Assembly: GCF_016862275.1 (NCBI RefSeq)
Contig: NZ_BOMQ01000008.1
Span: 186,001-250,000, forward strand
Direction: 5' to 3'
DNA length: 64,000 bases
DNA from: Actinoplanes nipponensis
GTDB lineage: Bacteria > Actinomycetota > Actinomycetes > Mycobacteriales > Micromonosporaceae
Shown here piece by piece: positions 36,720 through 44,914 of this stretch. A model generated the notes under the pieces. The model worked only from the letters and a program-made list of their open reading frames with translations, did not search any database and was not told where the DNA came from. The position numbers and the translations under genes were made by a program. The stretch's first letter is position 1, and every line of letters starts with the position of its first letter.

Positions 36720-37038
36720 TCTTCGCGAGACCGACCATCGATCCGAAATACTGAAACCCGCAGGCTATTGAGGGGTGGTGCTCTTCCTTATCGGTGGAGT
36801 TTATGAAGATGATGCGTTAGCCTGAATGCCGCGAGGTGAATCGTAACCGCGCGCTGGGACACGCGACGTCCGGCAGCAATGTTTAGGGTCGGCTGAGGTG
36901 GCGGTGCGTGTGCGCCCGTAATATCCTCAGTCGGCCTCTGTCGTCGAAGCCAGTAAACGGATGGTTCGTGTGCATGTGTCATGCGATCCCGTGTTGGCAC
37001 GGTATCAGTGGCCTAAAATTATCGATGAAGGAGATTTA
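36720..37038. other. AT-richer gap between toxin tip and immunity gene
   Basis: 319 nt with lower GC than the surroundings and no supported gene. Stops are frequent in all frames. It may hold the wreck of an older toxin tip or immunity gene, as is common behind RHS genes, but no motif identifies one. A partial match to the polysaccharide-cluster element (TGTCATGCGAT at 36977-36987) lies here and is probably chance. Confidence 0.4.
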
Positions 37039-37419
37039 ATGCAGCTTCGGCGACTCGATGCGACCCGGGAGATGGAACTGCGGGGAACCGCCGCAGAATT
37101 GACCGATTTCGCCAGCCTATTGATCTCAGGTTCCGGATCCTTAGATCTCGATCGAGTTGGCGATCCTTCGCCTTACGGTCGGAGCCTGTCGCGCGTTAAT
37201 GTACTCCTAGCGTCAGGCCCGATCGCAGTAGTATGTTCTGTTGGTTCAGACGAGTTAGAAATCCGTGGAGGCCTTCCTCAGCTCAATCTATTTGCTACGA
37301 ATGTGCGGGGATTCGCAGATGATGCGGACGCTATGAGTCATCTTCACATCGACTACTTTCCAGGGCATGACTATCTCGATGAGTCTTCAGATCCGTTGGT
37401 AATTGCGCTTGCGAGCTGA
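37039..37419 (+). CDS. Small protein behind RHS toxin, candidate immunity protein
   Basis: Cytosolic protein of 126 residues without signal or membrane segment. It has an alternating beta/alpha pattern: MELRGTAAELTDFASLLISG, then LSRVNVLLASGPIAVVCSVG, GLPQLNLFATNVRGFADDAD and the C-terminal HLHIDYFPGHDYLDESSDPL. The HxHIDYFPGH-type end is shared, as I recall, with small immunity-like actinobacterial proteins. ATG 37039 has a good AAGGAG at 37028-37033; an open extension to 36961 lacks a site. Position directly after the toxin tip, same strand, and the same low GC as the tip argue that it protects against that toxin. Function is inferred from position only. Confidence 0.65.
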   Translation: MQLRRLDATREMELRGTAAELTDFASLLISGSGSLDLDRVGDPSPYGRSLSRVNVLLASGPIAVVCSVGSDELEIRGGLPQLNLFATNVRGFADDADAMSHLHIDYFPGHDYLDESSDPLVIALAS

Positions 37420-37712
37420 CCGCAAGGATCGGGCAGTGTTGGAAGGTTTCTGGGGACATGCGAGATGGTGGTGCAATTAGCGCAGGTTTGAGGCTTCCGC
37501 GCTGACTTGATATCTGTCGTGACATGGGCGGAGCGTAGACGGTACGTCCTTTCTGCGAGCGTGGTCGTCTTTGGGACGCGACATGATGAGCCGATTACTT
37601 GCTGTGAATGCGGGTTGCACGCGTCTGGGTGCGCGCTTGCGTTGCCGTCACGGTTGCCGTCAAGCCCGGAAATGCATCGAATTTGTCACTAGATGCTAGC
37701 GTCTTGTGCGTC
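37420..37712. other. Low-GC gap next to IS remnants
   Basis: About 290 nt after the immunity gene with no recognisable gene. A 61-codon frame at 37507-37692 has no ribosome site or relatives I recognise. The right part probably contains the end of the IS3 copy, but clear terminal inverted repeats were not found. Confidence 0.4.
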
Positions 37713-38048
37713 TTAGACGGAGGTCTGCTGCACCGATAGGTGAGAGGTCAAGTCAACCGGCCTGACTGGCCGGTGGGTCATGATGGTCTCGTACTCGATA
37801 GGGGTCAACCGGGACAGTGAGCGCTGTCGTCGGCGGCGGTGGTAGGTCCGTTCGATCCAGGCCGCGATCGCGATCCGCAGCTGTCGCGGGTGCCAGGTGT
37901 GTCGATCGAGGATGATGTTCTGCAGCAACCCGAAGAACGATTCCATGGCTGTGTTCGCCGGCGGCGCCGACTCTGCCCATCGATCCGACCATGCGGTGGT
38001 GGTCGAGGGCGCAGGCAAATTTCGGCTGCGAAATTGCGACCCGCGGTC
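37713..38048 (-). pseudogene. IS3-family transposase (orfB) C-terminal fragment
   Basis: The C-terminal end of an IS3-type DDE integrase: DRGSQFRSRN, HHRMVGSMGRVGAAG, AMESFFGLLQNIILDRHTWH, IAAWIERTYHRRRRQRSLSR and LTPIEYETIM. These motifs fall into two reading frames, with shifts after RSRN and again before AMESFF. The N-terminal two thirds, including the first catalytic Asp, are missing. The fragment abuts a recombinase fragment at 38049. It is not functional. Confidence 0.85.
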
Positions 38049-38131
38049 GTCGGTGCGTGCTCGATTCCAGACCTGCGGCCGATGTAGCGCGGGTTCTGCA
38101 GCATCGCGCGGACGGCCGTCGTTTCCCAACT
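38049..38131 (-). pseudogene. Serine recombinase middle fragment
   Basis: A short piece reads SWETTAVRAMLQNPRYIGR and, after a one-base shift, RPQVWNRARTD. This is the diagnostic recombinase-domain segment (W-x-x-x-x-V-R-x-I-L-x-N-P-R-Y-x-G-x-x-V-W-N-R) found in the middle of large serine recombinases. It runs directly into the IS3 fragment. It is the same strand and, in protein order, upstream of the C-terminal recombinase fragment at 25690-26042. Confidence 0.72.
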
Positions 38132-38154
38132 GCGTGTTGCGATGGGAGTTGCGT

Positions 38155-38912
38155 GGACTCTGTTGCGTCGGCTGAGCGAATGATCGGGCAGGGTTGAGCT
38201 ATGAAGTCCGCGGTTCGGTCTCGTCGTTGGTCTGATCCCCGCTCGGCGTTCGCCGGGTTCCGGTTCCCGCCGGAGGTGATCGTGGTGGCGGTGCGCCGTA
38301 CCTGCGCTACGGCCTGTCGTACCGCGACGTCGAGCAACTGCTCGCCGAGTGCGCGATCGACGTCGACCATGTGACCGTCTATCGGTGGGTGCAGCGGTTC
38401 ACCCCGCTGCTGGCCGACGCCGCACGATTCACACGGCACGCGCCAGGCGACCGGTGGTTCGTCGGCGAAACCTCCGTCAAGGTCAACGTCGTGTGTCACT
38501 ACATCTACCGCGCGGTCGACCAGCACGGACAGGTCAGCGACGGGCTGCTCTCGGCCCGGCGAGACGCCGCAGCCGCTCGCCGGTTCTTCACGCGAGCGCT
38601 TCAGACGCTGAAGGTCATCCCGAACGACGAGGTCACCCACGCCACACCGGTCTACCCAGCCGTGAGGAATTGGTGCCGGCGGTGTGGCACCACGTCGAGC
38701 AGTACGCGAACAACCGGATAGAAGCCGATCATCGTCAGCTCAAGCGCCGGCTGAGACCCATGCGCGGACTGCGGACCGATCGGACAGCACAGGTAGTGAT
38801 AGCCGGGCACGCCTTCGTACAGAATCTGCGCCGCGGCCACTACGAAACTCGATGTCGACGCCCGCCCGGCACCGAGGATCGCCGCGGCGTTCACCGAACT
38901 CGCAGAAGGGAC
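38155..38912 (+). mobile_element. IS6-family insertion sequence remnant, inactive transposase
   Basis: The left end GGACTCTGTTGCGTCGG (38155-38171) resembles IS6-type terminal repeats (GGxxCTGTTGCA). The transposase starts at ATG 38201 (RSRRWSDPRSAFAGFRFPPE), loses frame after VIVVAVR, continues YLRYGLSYRDVEQLLAEC, HVTVYRWVQRFTPLLADAAR, shifts again after VYPAV, then EELVPAVWHHVEQYANNRIE and TAQVVIAGHAFVQNLRRGHY to FTELAEG near 38912. Two of the three catalytic acids are replaced: the usual FVDET reads FVGET, and the usual TDA before PVYP reads THA. The Glu in NRIEADH remains. Frameshifts and lost catalytic residues make it inactive. No matching right-end repeat was recognised. Confidence 0.85.
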
Positions 38913-39348
38913 CTTACACCTGTCCTCGCCGGAGCTCAGCGTGCCCGCTGAGCTCGCAACGCGACAACGCCCCTCGATCTATGCCAAGTCAGTGCGCCAC
39001 GTGTCGATCTCCGAGTCCACGCCGACCGGGGCCCAACCCTTTTTTCCGTACGTGACGGCGAAATGGCAGGCCAAGTGGAGCCCCGCCGATACACACGTGA
39101 CCGGAGGCTTTCCCACTCGCAGCGGTCCGGCGCTCGCACACGTACGACGACGCCAACCCACCGCTACCCGCCGGCCGGTCGACCAGATCTACGCCGTCAT
39201 GGCCGCCGCGCCGTCGCCCGGATAGTGGCCTGGCGGGCAACCACCCGGGCATCGAAGGGGCGACCCGGTCACCGACGCAGTGCTGGCCCGAGTTATCGAG
39301 GCATCCCACACCGCGGCCGAGGCGCCGTCATGACCGGCACGCTGAAAG
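38913..39348. other. Gap between IS6 remnant and BNR-repeat gene
   Basis: 436 nt with no supported gene. Frames on both strands are open for 60-120 codons but match nothing I recognise. One minus-strand end reads VTYGKKGWAPVGVDSEIDTW and might be a decayed gene. I see no terminal repeat or terminator. Confidence 0.4.
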
Positions 39349-40878
39349 TCACCTCCTCATCGTCGGGTGCTGGCGGGCCGGCGCGCGGAACGCTCGGAGG
39401 GGCGAGGCTGTGGTCGTCCGACTGGTGCTGAGAGATCCGGATTCGGTGTAGGAGACGTCGGTGCGGTTGTCCGGCCGGCCGCTGTGCGTGGTCACGAACA
39501 GTGCCCGGAACTGGTCGCCGGCCGTGGCCAGCCCCTGGTAGTCACCGATGAAGTAACCGCCCGCCTGGGGAGCCTGGAGCATGTCGAAGACCGGCGCGAT
39601 CTGCCGTTCGCGGTCGAAGTGGCGGCCGCCGCGGGACGAGACGGTGAGCCAAGTGCTGGTCGGCAGCGTCGTGGTGTTCCCGGGCCGCAGGGTGCGCACG
39701 TCGTAGTAGGTGACGCCCACGTCCCCGTTCTCGGCGACTGCGATGCTCGGGGTGAACGCCGGCACCGTGGTGTCGCTGTTGACCCGGGTGGGCGCGCTCC
39801 ACGTCCGGCCCCGGTCGGGGCTGCGCACGAGCTGGATCTGGTTGTACGCGCCGCCGGTGAAGTCGGTGCCCTCGTACGCCAGGTACAGCTCGCCGGTCCG
39901 CGGGTCGATGGCCGGGAACGGGATGCCGACGCCGGTCCGCAGCACCGCTCCGGTGTTCGGGTCGACGTCCTGCACGCCGGTGTCGTCCGCGACCACGACG
40001 GGCCGGCTCCAGCTGCGTCCGGCGTCGGTGGAGCGGACCATTTCGTACCTGGTGAAGACGGTGGCGGTCGCGGTGGCGTCGGTGTACTGGATGCTCTCGT
40101 AGAAGTCGTACAGCTCGCCGGTGCGCCGGTTCACCACGATCACGTTGCCGATGGTCTGCTGGAACTCTCCGGTGTCGACGATCACCTGTGGCCGGCTCCA
40201 GGTGCGTCCGAGGTCACGGGTGACCGACAGCAGAGTCGGGCCGGTGAACAGCAGCGAGCCGTCGGGCGAAAGCCGCAGCCGGTCCCACACCTGGTAGGCC
40301 GAGCCTGGGCGGGCCGGGTCGGCGGTCACGGAGTTCTTGTCGTCCACGATGCCCGGCTCGGTGTCGACGATCAGTTCGGTCACGTTGCGCCAGCTCCGGC
40401 CGCCGTCGTACGAGGTGAGGGCGACGACCCCGTTCCGCGGCGAGTTGGCGTCGAAGACCAGCGCGCTGCCGTAGGCGACGGATCCCGGCCCGGCGCTGAC
40501 CCAAGGATCGGAAGCCCGCTCGTAGTTCAGGCCGCCCGGCGCGCACCGGGAGACCGGCCACGGCACCTCGGTGAACGTCTTGCCGCCGTTGCGCGAGTAG
40601 CCGGCGACGAGGCCGTGCGCGCCGCCGTCGCTCCACCTGTCCTGCTGCCAGGCGCCGACGACCTCGCTCGGACGGAAGCGGTTGGCGGTGACCGACGGCT
40701 CGACCTCCGCCCCGGGGTACAGCACCGAGCCCGGTGCGGCGCCGACCGTGCAGCCGGCGAACGGGCTTCCGTGCGAAACCTGCACCGGGTCCCGGGAACC
40801 GGCCCAGGAGGCGGTGCCGGACGCGAGGGCCAGCACCACCAGGGATGAGACCGCGGCAAACCTTCCCGACGTACGCAT
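39349..40878 (-). CDS. Secreted BNR/Asp-box beta-propeller protein (sialidase-like fold)
   Basis: Exported protein of 509 residues. Signal peptide: AAVSSLVVLALASGTASWAG. At least five Asp-box motifs (S-x-D-x-G-x-T-W) are visible: SRNGGKTF, SYDGGRSW, TRDLGRTW, STDAGRSW and SPDRGRTW. They mark a sialidase-type beta-propeller acting outside the cell. The Arg-Ile-Pro start and arginine triad expected of a true sialidase are not evident, so hydrolase activity is uncertain; a non-catalytic or other glycan-binding role is possible. The ATG is preceded by GAGGAG at good spacing. It is divergent from the small gene at 41170. Confidence 0.85.
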   Translation of the reverse strand: MRTSGRFAAVSSLVVLALASGTASWAGSRDPVQVSHGSPFAGCTVGAAPGSVLYPGAEVEPSVTANRFRPSEVVGAWQQDRWSDGGAHGLVAGYSRNGGKTFTEVPWPVSRCAPGGLNYERASDPWVSAGPGSVAYGSALVFDANSPRNGVVALTSYDGGRSWRNVTELIVDTEPGIVDDKNSVTADPARPGSAYQVWDRLRLSPDGSLLFTGPTLLSVTRDLGRTWSRPQVIVDTGEFQQTIGNVIVVNRRTGELYDFYESIQYTDATATATVFTRYEMVRSTDAGRSWSRPVVVADDTGVQDVDPNTGAVLRTGVGIPFPAIDPRTGELYLAYEGTDFTGGAYNQIQLVRSPDRGRTWSAPTRVNSDTTVPAFTPSIAVAENGDVGVTYYDVRTLRPGNTTTLPTSTWLTVSSRGGRHFDRERQIAPVFDMLQAPQAGGYFIGDYQGLATAGDQFRALFVTTHSGRPDNRTDVSYTESGSLSTSRTTTASPLRAFRAPARQHPTMRR

Positions 40879-41169
40879 AACCGCTCCTCACATTCGAGGG
40901 ATTCGATTGAGACATACTCCGTGAAGGCGTGCCGCCCTATCGCCGCTCCGCTCAGATCCGGCTCCTCCCTTCGGCCGACCAGCACCATCGGAAGTCAGTC
41001 CTGTTTGATCGAGGCGATGGTTACCGTTGCCTCGTAACGATCTTTGAGCTCGACACCGACCGCCGAACGGCGCCCGTCGACGATCCGATCGATCCCTTGC
41101 CTCGATCACTCGGAACTGCGAAAGTGCATGGTTCCGAGCCCGTTGAATCGCGCCCGTTGGAGGGTCATC

Positions 41170-41460
41170 ATGCCTGGAGATTTCATCGACGAGGTGCGTA
41201 TCTTTCAGTGTGGAACCCGTCCGGACGGAACTGCGATCATGTGCTCGGAAGTTCACTTCGGCGTCAAGATCCCATTCACGCTTCCCGGGGACTCGCTGAA
41301 TGAGTCGGGGTGGCAGGAGGCTGGCAAGAAGGATGTTCATCTCTCGCTCGCCTCGCTGGTGCAAGTGATGAGGAACCACGGCATCACGGTGAACCTCGAC
41401 GAGAAGGAGCTTGAGCGCCTACGGGAGGCCCACTCGCAGGCAGATTCGGACGACGACTGA
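41170..41460 (+). CDS. Small protein of unknown function
   Basis: Unrecognised cytosolic protein of 96 residues. ATG 41170 has GGAGGG at 41159-41164, 5 nt upstream, which is strong support for translation. The N-terminal half is beta-rich (DEVRIFQCGTRPDGTAIMCS and VHFGVKIPFTLPGD). The C-terminal third is acidic and helical (LVQVMRNHGITVNLDEKELE then RLREAH) and ends in an Asp-rich tail. An open extension upstream to 41044 is not supported. A bidirectional hairpin follows. Confidence 0.65.
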   Translation: MPGDFIDEVRIFQCGTRPDGTAIMCSEVHFGVKIPFTLPGDSLNESGWQEAGKKDVHLSLASLVQVMRNHGITVNLDEKELERLREAHSQADSDDD

Positions 41461-41505
41461 GGCCGGAGCGCTGCGGGTCGTCGCAACGCCGGCGCCGGTC
41501 GTGGT

Positions 41506-41541
41506 GTCCCCGGCCCTCGCCAGATGCCGAGGGCCGGGGAC
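41506..41541. terminator. Bidirectional hairpin between convergent genes
   Basis: GTCCCCGGCCCTCG (41506-41519) and its exact reverse complement (41528-41541) form a 14-bp GC-rich stem with an 8-nt loop. It lies between the convergent stops at 41460 and 41623 and probably ends transcription from both sides. Confidence 0.8.
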
Positions 41542-41622
41542 GCATTCCCGGGAGTCCTCCCGTTCACGTCACGCCCGGCCCGGATGGACCGCCGGCGAGG
41601 ACCTGATCGGGCACCGGTCCTG

Positions 41623-42456
41623 TCAGGCGGCCGAAGGCCTGGTCAGCAGGCAGCCCGACTTGGTGAGGTCGATCGTGCGGGTCGCGGTCAGGCACGTGGT
41701 GAACCAGTACGTCTGCTGGCCGTAGCTCTGCCCCTGTGACACCGTCACGGTGCCATTGGCATCCACCTCGCACGGATTGTTGACGGTGCACCGTTCCCCG
41801 TCATCGTTACCGGTGTTGTTGATACCCACGACCTGGCCGCTCGTGGCGTCGACGATCGGTGAACCGGAGGTGCCGTGGATGGTGTCGCAGTTCGCGTCGT
41901 AGCGGATCGAGTCACGCCAGGTCCAGTTGCCCTCCTTCAGCTGCGGGACGAAACCGTCGATCTTGCAGTTCCAGATGCGCTTCCAGTAGCTGGACGGGAT
42001 GGTGATGCTCTGGCCGTTCGGCGGACGGTTGCTCGCGATCGTCAGCGCCGTCGCGCCGTACCGGCTCTGCAGGGTGGCAAAGGTAGTTGTCAGGCGGTAG
42101 AGCGTGACGTCAGTGCCAGTCATTGTGGCGTAGAGGATCCGGTCGGCTCGTACCGTGCCGAGCGTTCGGCCGCCGCTGTCGAGCAGGCTTCCGGAACGGG
42201 ACGAGGTGCGGTTCTGCAGTACCTGACCGGCGCCGAGGAAGCCGCCTTCATAGCAATGGCCATTGGTCAGCATCATCGCGCGGTCGCTGCTCGTCGAGGA
42301 CGGGTACCGCACCAGAGAGGCCGAGCAGTTGCTCAGTGCGATGGTGGAGGACAGTGTGGTAGCCGCGACGGCCTGTGCCGGCGCGGGCCCGGCGACAACA
42401 CCGATGGCTGCGGTGACTGTGGCGGTGGCGAGTGCGAGGACCCGTCGTACGCGCAT
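41623..42456 (-). CDS. Secreted trypsin-like serine protease
   Basis: Exported chymotrypsin-fold protease of 277 residues. Signal peptide: VLALATATVTAAIGVVAGPA then PAQA. The catalytic triad is intact: His67 in MLTNGHC, Asp116 in GTDVTLYRL and Ser198 in IHGTSGSPIVDA. Cysteine pairs around the active site suit an extracellular enzyme. The ATG at 42456 carries the signal peptide, so longer in-frame versions up to 42693 are rejected. A ricin-like gene lies upstream on the same strand. Confidence 0.9.
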   Translation of the reverse strand: MRVRRVLALATATVTAAIGVVAGPAPAQAVAATTLSSTIALSNCSASLVRYPSSTSSDRAMMLTNGHCYEGGFLGAGQVLQNRTSSRSGSLLDSGGRTLGTVRADRILYATMTGTDVTLYRLTTTFATLQSRYGATALTIASNRPPNGQSITIPSSYWKRIWNCKIDGFVPQLKEGNWTWRDSIRYDANCDTIHGTSGSPIVDATSGQVVGINNTGNDDGERCTVNNPCEVDANGTVTVSQGQSYGQQTYWFTTCLTATRTIDLTKSGCLLTRPSAA

Positions 42457-42723
42457 GGATGTCCCATCTCTGCGGAGAGCAACCGACAGTGAGCCGCCGC
42501 CGCATCGCGGTGGAGTACGACGAGCGGCAACGCACCGACGCTGATCGATCGATCGAGGGAACGGTCGCATTGCGACTCCGCCGGAGTCAACCGATAGCGG
42601 ATGGGTCATACCGCCGCCCGATGACGCTTCGATTGAGCACCCACGCCCGGCGTGATCGCACAGCGACCAGCCGGGCGGAGGCCCCAAGTGCACGGCTGCG
42701 GTTTCCGGAGCCGCAGCAACTTC

Positions 42724-43239
42724 TCAAGCGCCGATGTTCCAGGTCTGGAACGTCGTACCGGTGCACCCGGTCATCAGGATCGCCCGGCCGAATCCGGCCT
42801 CGGCGCAGAACTCCGTGTCGGTGTTGCCGGAGCGTGATTCCAGTGGCGCCGCGAAGAACGGCAACGTCACGTGGGTCTGCCACTCCTCGTTGCTGATTCG
42901 GACGCATTGGCCCATGAGGACCCGGGCGCCGATCGCCAGCCGGTCGAACTCGTCCAGGCACAAACCATCGGCCTGGTTGATGAACTTGTACCGCGTACCC
43001 GTCACGCGCTGGAACAGCCACCCCTGCATCGGCTGACCGTTGCAGGGCTCCTGCACCACCTGGGCGAATTCGTCGAGCGTCTCCGGCTGGAGACACAACC
43101 CGGTCTGGTTGTTCCGGATCGGGACGAACACGCCGGTCCGCGCGCTCACCGGGGCGGCCTGCGCCGCACCCGCACCCGTCACGCTCGACGCCAGCACGGC
43201 GACGGCGCACACCACCATGGTCACTATCTTGTGCCGCAT
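42724..43239 (-). CDS. Secreted ricin-type beta-trefoil protein
   Basis: Exported protein of 171 residues. Signal peptide: IVTMVVCAVAVLASSVTGAG then AAQA. It is followed by one beta-trefoil of ricin B type with repeated units NNQTGLCLQPETLDEFAQVV, NQADGLCLDEFDRLAIGARV and TDTEFCAEAGFGRAILMTGC, ending FQTWNIG. The repeated C-L and Q-x-W elements are the carbohydrate-binding signature. Two ATGs lie 6 nt apart; the second (43239) has the better spacing from GGTGGAAGG. It may form a two-gene unit with the protease downstream. Its target glycan is unknown. Confidence 0.82.
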   Translation of the reverse strand: MRHKIVTMVVCAVAVLASSVTGAGAAQAAPVSARTGVFVPIRNNQTGLCLQPETLDEFAQVVQEPCNGQPMQGWLFQRVTGTRYKFINQADGLCLDEFDRLAIGARVLMGQCVRISNEEWQTHVTLPFFAAPLESRSGNTDTEFCAEAGFGRAILMTGCTGTTFQTWNIGA

Positions 43240-43449
43240 TCTCATCCTTCCACCGATCTGCTTTCCCTGCGGACGGGAACCAGTGTTCGAGCTCCGCTGA
43301 CGGAAGGCTGAAGCGTCACGGAAAGGCCCATGTCATCGGTCTGCCCGGGCGGGCTCGGCGCCGAAGGGATCATCGCGATGAGCCGCCACGAGTCCCGGCC
43401 GAAGCTACGGTCAGTGTTCGCGGTGATCAGCCGGAAACCCCCGCGGTGC

Positions 43450-44907
43450 TCAGGTGAGCAGCTCGGCGAGGGGGAACGAGCGGTTGCGTCGCGGCGGGAT
43501 CACGTAGTTCTGCCGGTGCGAGGCGCGCATCATCGCGTTGATGCCGCTGTCGCGCGCCGCGATGCTGTACGGGGCCTGCCGCAGGTCCGTCCCGTCGGGG
43601 AGCACGCCGTCCATGGCCAGCCGGGCCCGGTGGAACAGGTGATGCCCCGGCACGAAGGCGACGAAGTGCAACCCGGGCTTGTCGGCCGGACCGACGCCAC
43701 CGGGCGCCCACGAGAACGGGTCGTCGAGCGTGTTGAAGTCCTCGCGCAGCGGCACCGCGGCTCCCTTGGTGCGGACGCGCCCGTAGTTGTCGGTGACGTC
43801 GGCGCCCAGCCGGGTGGCCAGCTGCAACAGCGAGTTGTGTCCGCTCTGGTGGAGGTTCGCGGCGTCCTGCTTGACCTCCGTCAGGCTTGCCACCTGGGCG
43901 GGGCCGTTGGGCACGGTCACCGTCCCGGCGGCCTGGTCCGGGGTACGGGGGGAGAACATCCGTTTCGTCCGGGTGCTGAAGTCCAAGCTGCGGTACCACG
44001 TGTCGATGTCCAGGTACAGGTGCGACAGGTGCATGGCGCAGCCGGCCGCGAAGTATCCGCTGGGCCACTGGTCGGTGACCCCCGGCAGGGTCTCGAAGCT
44101 GGGGATGTTGTCCGGAGCCAGCGCCTGTGTCTGCGTACTGGTGAAGCCCATCATGAGCTGTGCGCGGTCCGGGATGCTGCCCGCGCCCGGGACGCCGGCG
44201 GCGAGGGCGAGGGTCCGGCCGATGCTCGGCTTGTCGAAGCCGCGGCCCAGGAAGCCGATGCGCTTGCTCGTCAGGTCGAACAGGTCGCCGATGTAGGCCT
44301 TGCTGTTCTGGTCCTCGAACAGTGCCCGCTCGGCCCCGCTGACGATGGCCGAGGAGTCGCTGCGGAACTTGAACATCACGTGGTTGTCTTCCAGGACCGT
44401 GCTCGCGTCGTCGCTCGGGAACCGGATCGCGTCGAGGACGGCGTACTGCCGGGGGTCGGCGCCGGGGATGGCCGGCAGGTACGCGGGCCACAGCGACGGC
44501 ACGAACGTCCGGAAGAACGGCAGTCCCCACCCGACGACCATGGTGAGCCCGGCGGCGTTGGACGAGTACGGGGCCTCCACGGCGGCCAGCGCGGTCTCGA
44601 CCCGCGTCTTCGCCTTCTTGAGCGCAGTCACCGTCCACGTGGTCCGGGTGGTGAGCCTGGCGGTGATGACGTCGTTGTACAGCGGCGGGATCGCGACGGT
44701 GACGCCGTTGTCCAGGATGATCTCGACGTTGTCGACCAGGTACTGCTCCTGGCGTCGTCTCGGTGGGGCGGCCGCCGCCCGCGCCGGCCCGCCGCCGAGC
44801 TCTTCGAGCACCTCGTACACGCCGCGGGCGCTGATCGCGGCCAGCGACAGGGTGGCCGTACGCCGCAGCAGTTCCCGGCGGGTGGTTTCGTGATCCGGCG
44901 TCGTCAT
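43450..44907 (-). CDS. Tat-exported Dyp-type-peroxidase-like protein
   Basis: Protein of 485 residues with a twin-arginine leader (RRELLRRTATLSLAA). Conserved-looking segments include QLMMGFTSTQTQAL, DQWPSGYFAAGCAMHLSHLY, PLREDFNTLDDPFSW, GLHFVAFVPGHHLFHRARLA and the end RQNYVIPPRRNRSFPLAELL. The C-terminal half parallels Dyp-type peroxidases (F-N-x-D-D, L-x-F-V-A-F, final P-P-R), and I recall similar proteins under the name DUF7405. Haem binding is plausible but not shown; the canonical GxxDG motif was not found. It follows the small secreted protein gene by 7 nt, suggesting an exported pair. Confidence 0.55.
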   Translation of the reverse strand: MTTPDHETTRRELLRRTATLSLAAISARGVYEVLEELGGGPARAAAAPPRRRQEQYLVDNVEIILDNGVTVAIPPLYNDVITARLTTRTTWTVTALKKAKTRVETALAAVEAPYSSNAAGLTMVVGWGLPFFRTFVPSLWPAYLPAIPGADPRQYAVLDAIRFPSDDASTVLEDNHVMFKFRSDSSAIVSGAERALFEDQNSKAYIGDLFDLTSKRIGFLGRGFDKPSIGRTLALAAGVPGAGSIPDRAQLMMGFTSTQTQALAPDNIPSFETLPGVTDQWPSGYFAAGCAMHLSHLYLDIDTWYRSLDFSTRTKRMFSPRTPDQAAGTVTVPNGPAQVASLTEVKQDAANLHQSGHNSLLQLATRLGADVTDNYGRVRTKGAAVPLREDFNTLDDPFSWAPGGVGPADKPGLHFVAFVPGHHLFHRARLAMDGVLPDGTDLRQAPYSIAARDSGINAMMRASHRQNYVIPPRRNRSFPLAELLT

Positions 44908-44914
44908 CGGCGCC

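Noticed and set aside
36977..36987. TGTCATGCGAT upstream of the immunity gene, matching part of the polysaccharide-cluster element
   Set aside because: Only the first half of the element matches, it points away from the immunity gene, and it lies in AT-richer DNA; likely chance.
37507..37692. 61-codon frame in the low-GC gap after the immunity gene
   Set aside because: No ribosome site, no recognisable motif, and next to IS wreckage.
39367..40848. Plus-strand frame of about 490 codons opposite the BNR-repeat gene
   Set aside because: Antisense artefact; the minus strand has a signal peptide and five Asp boxes.
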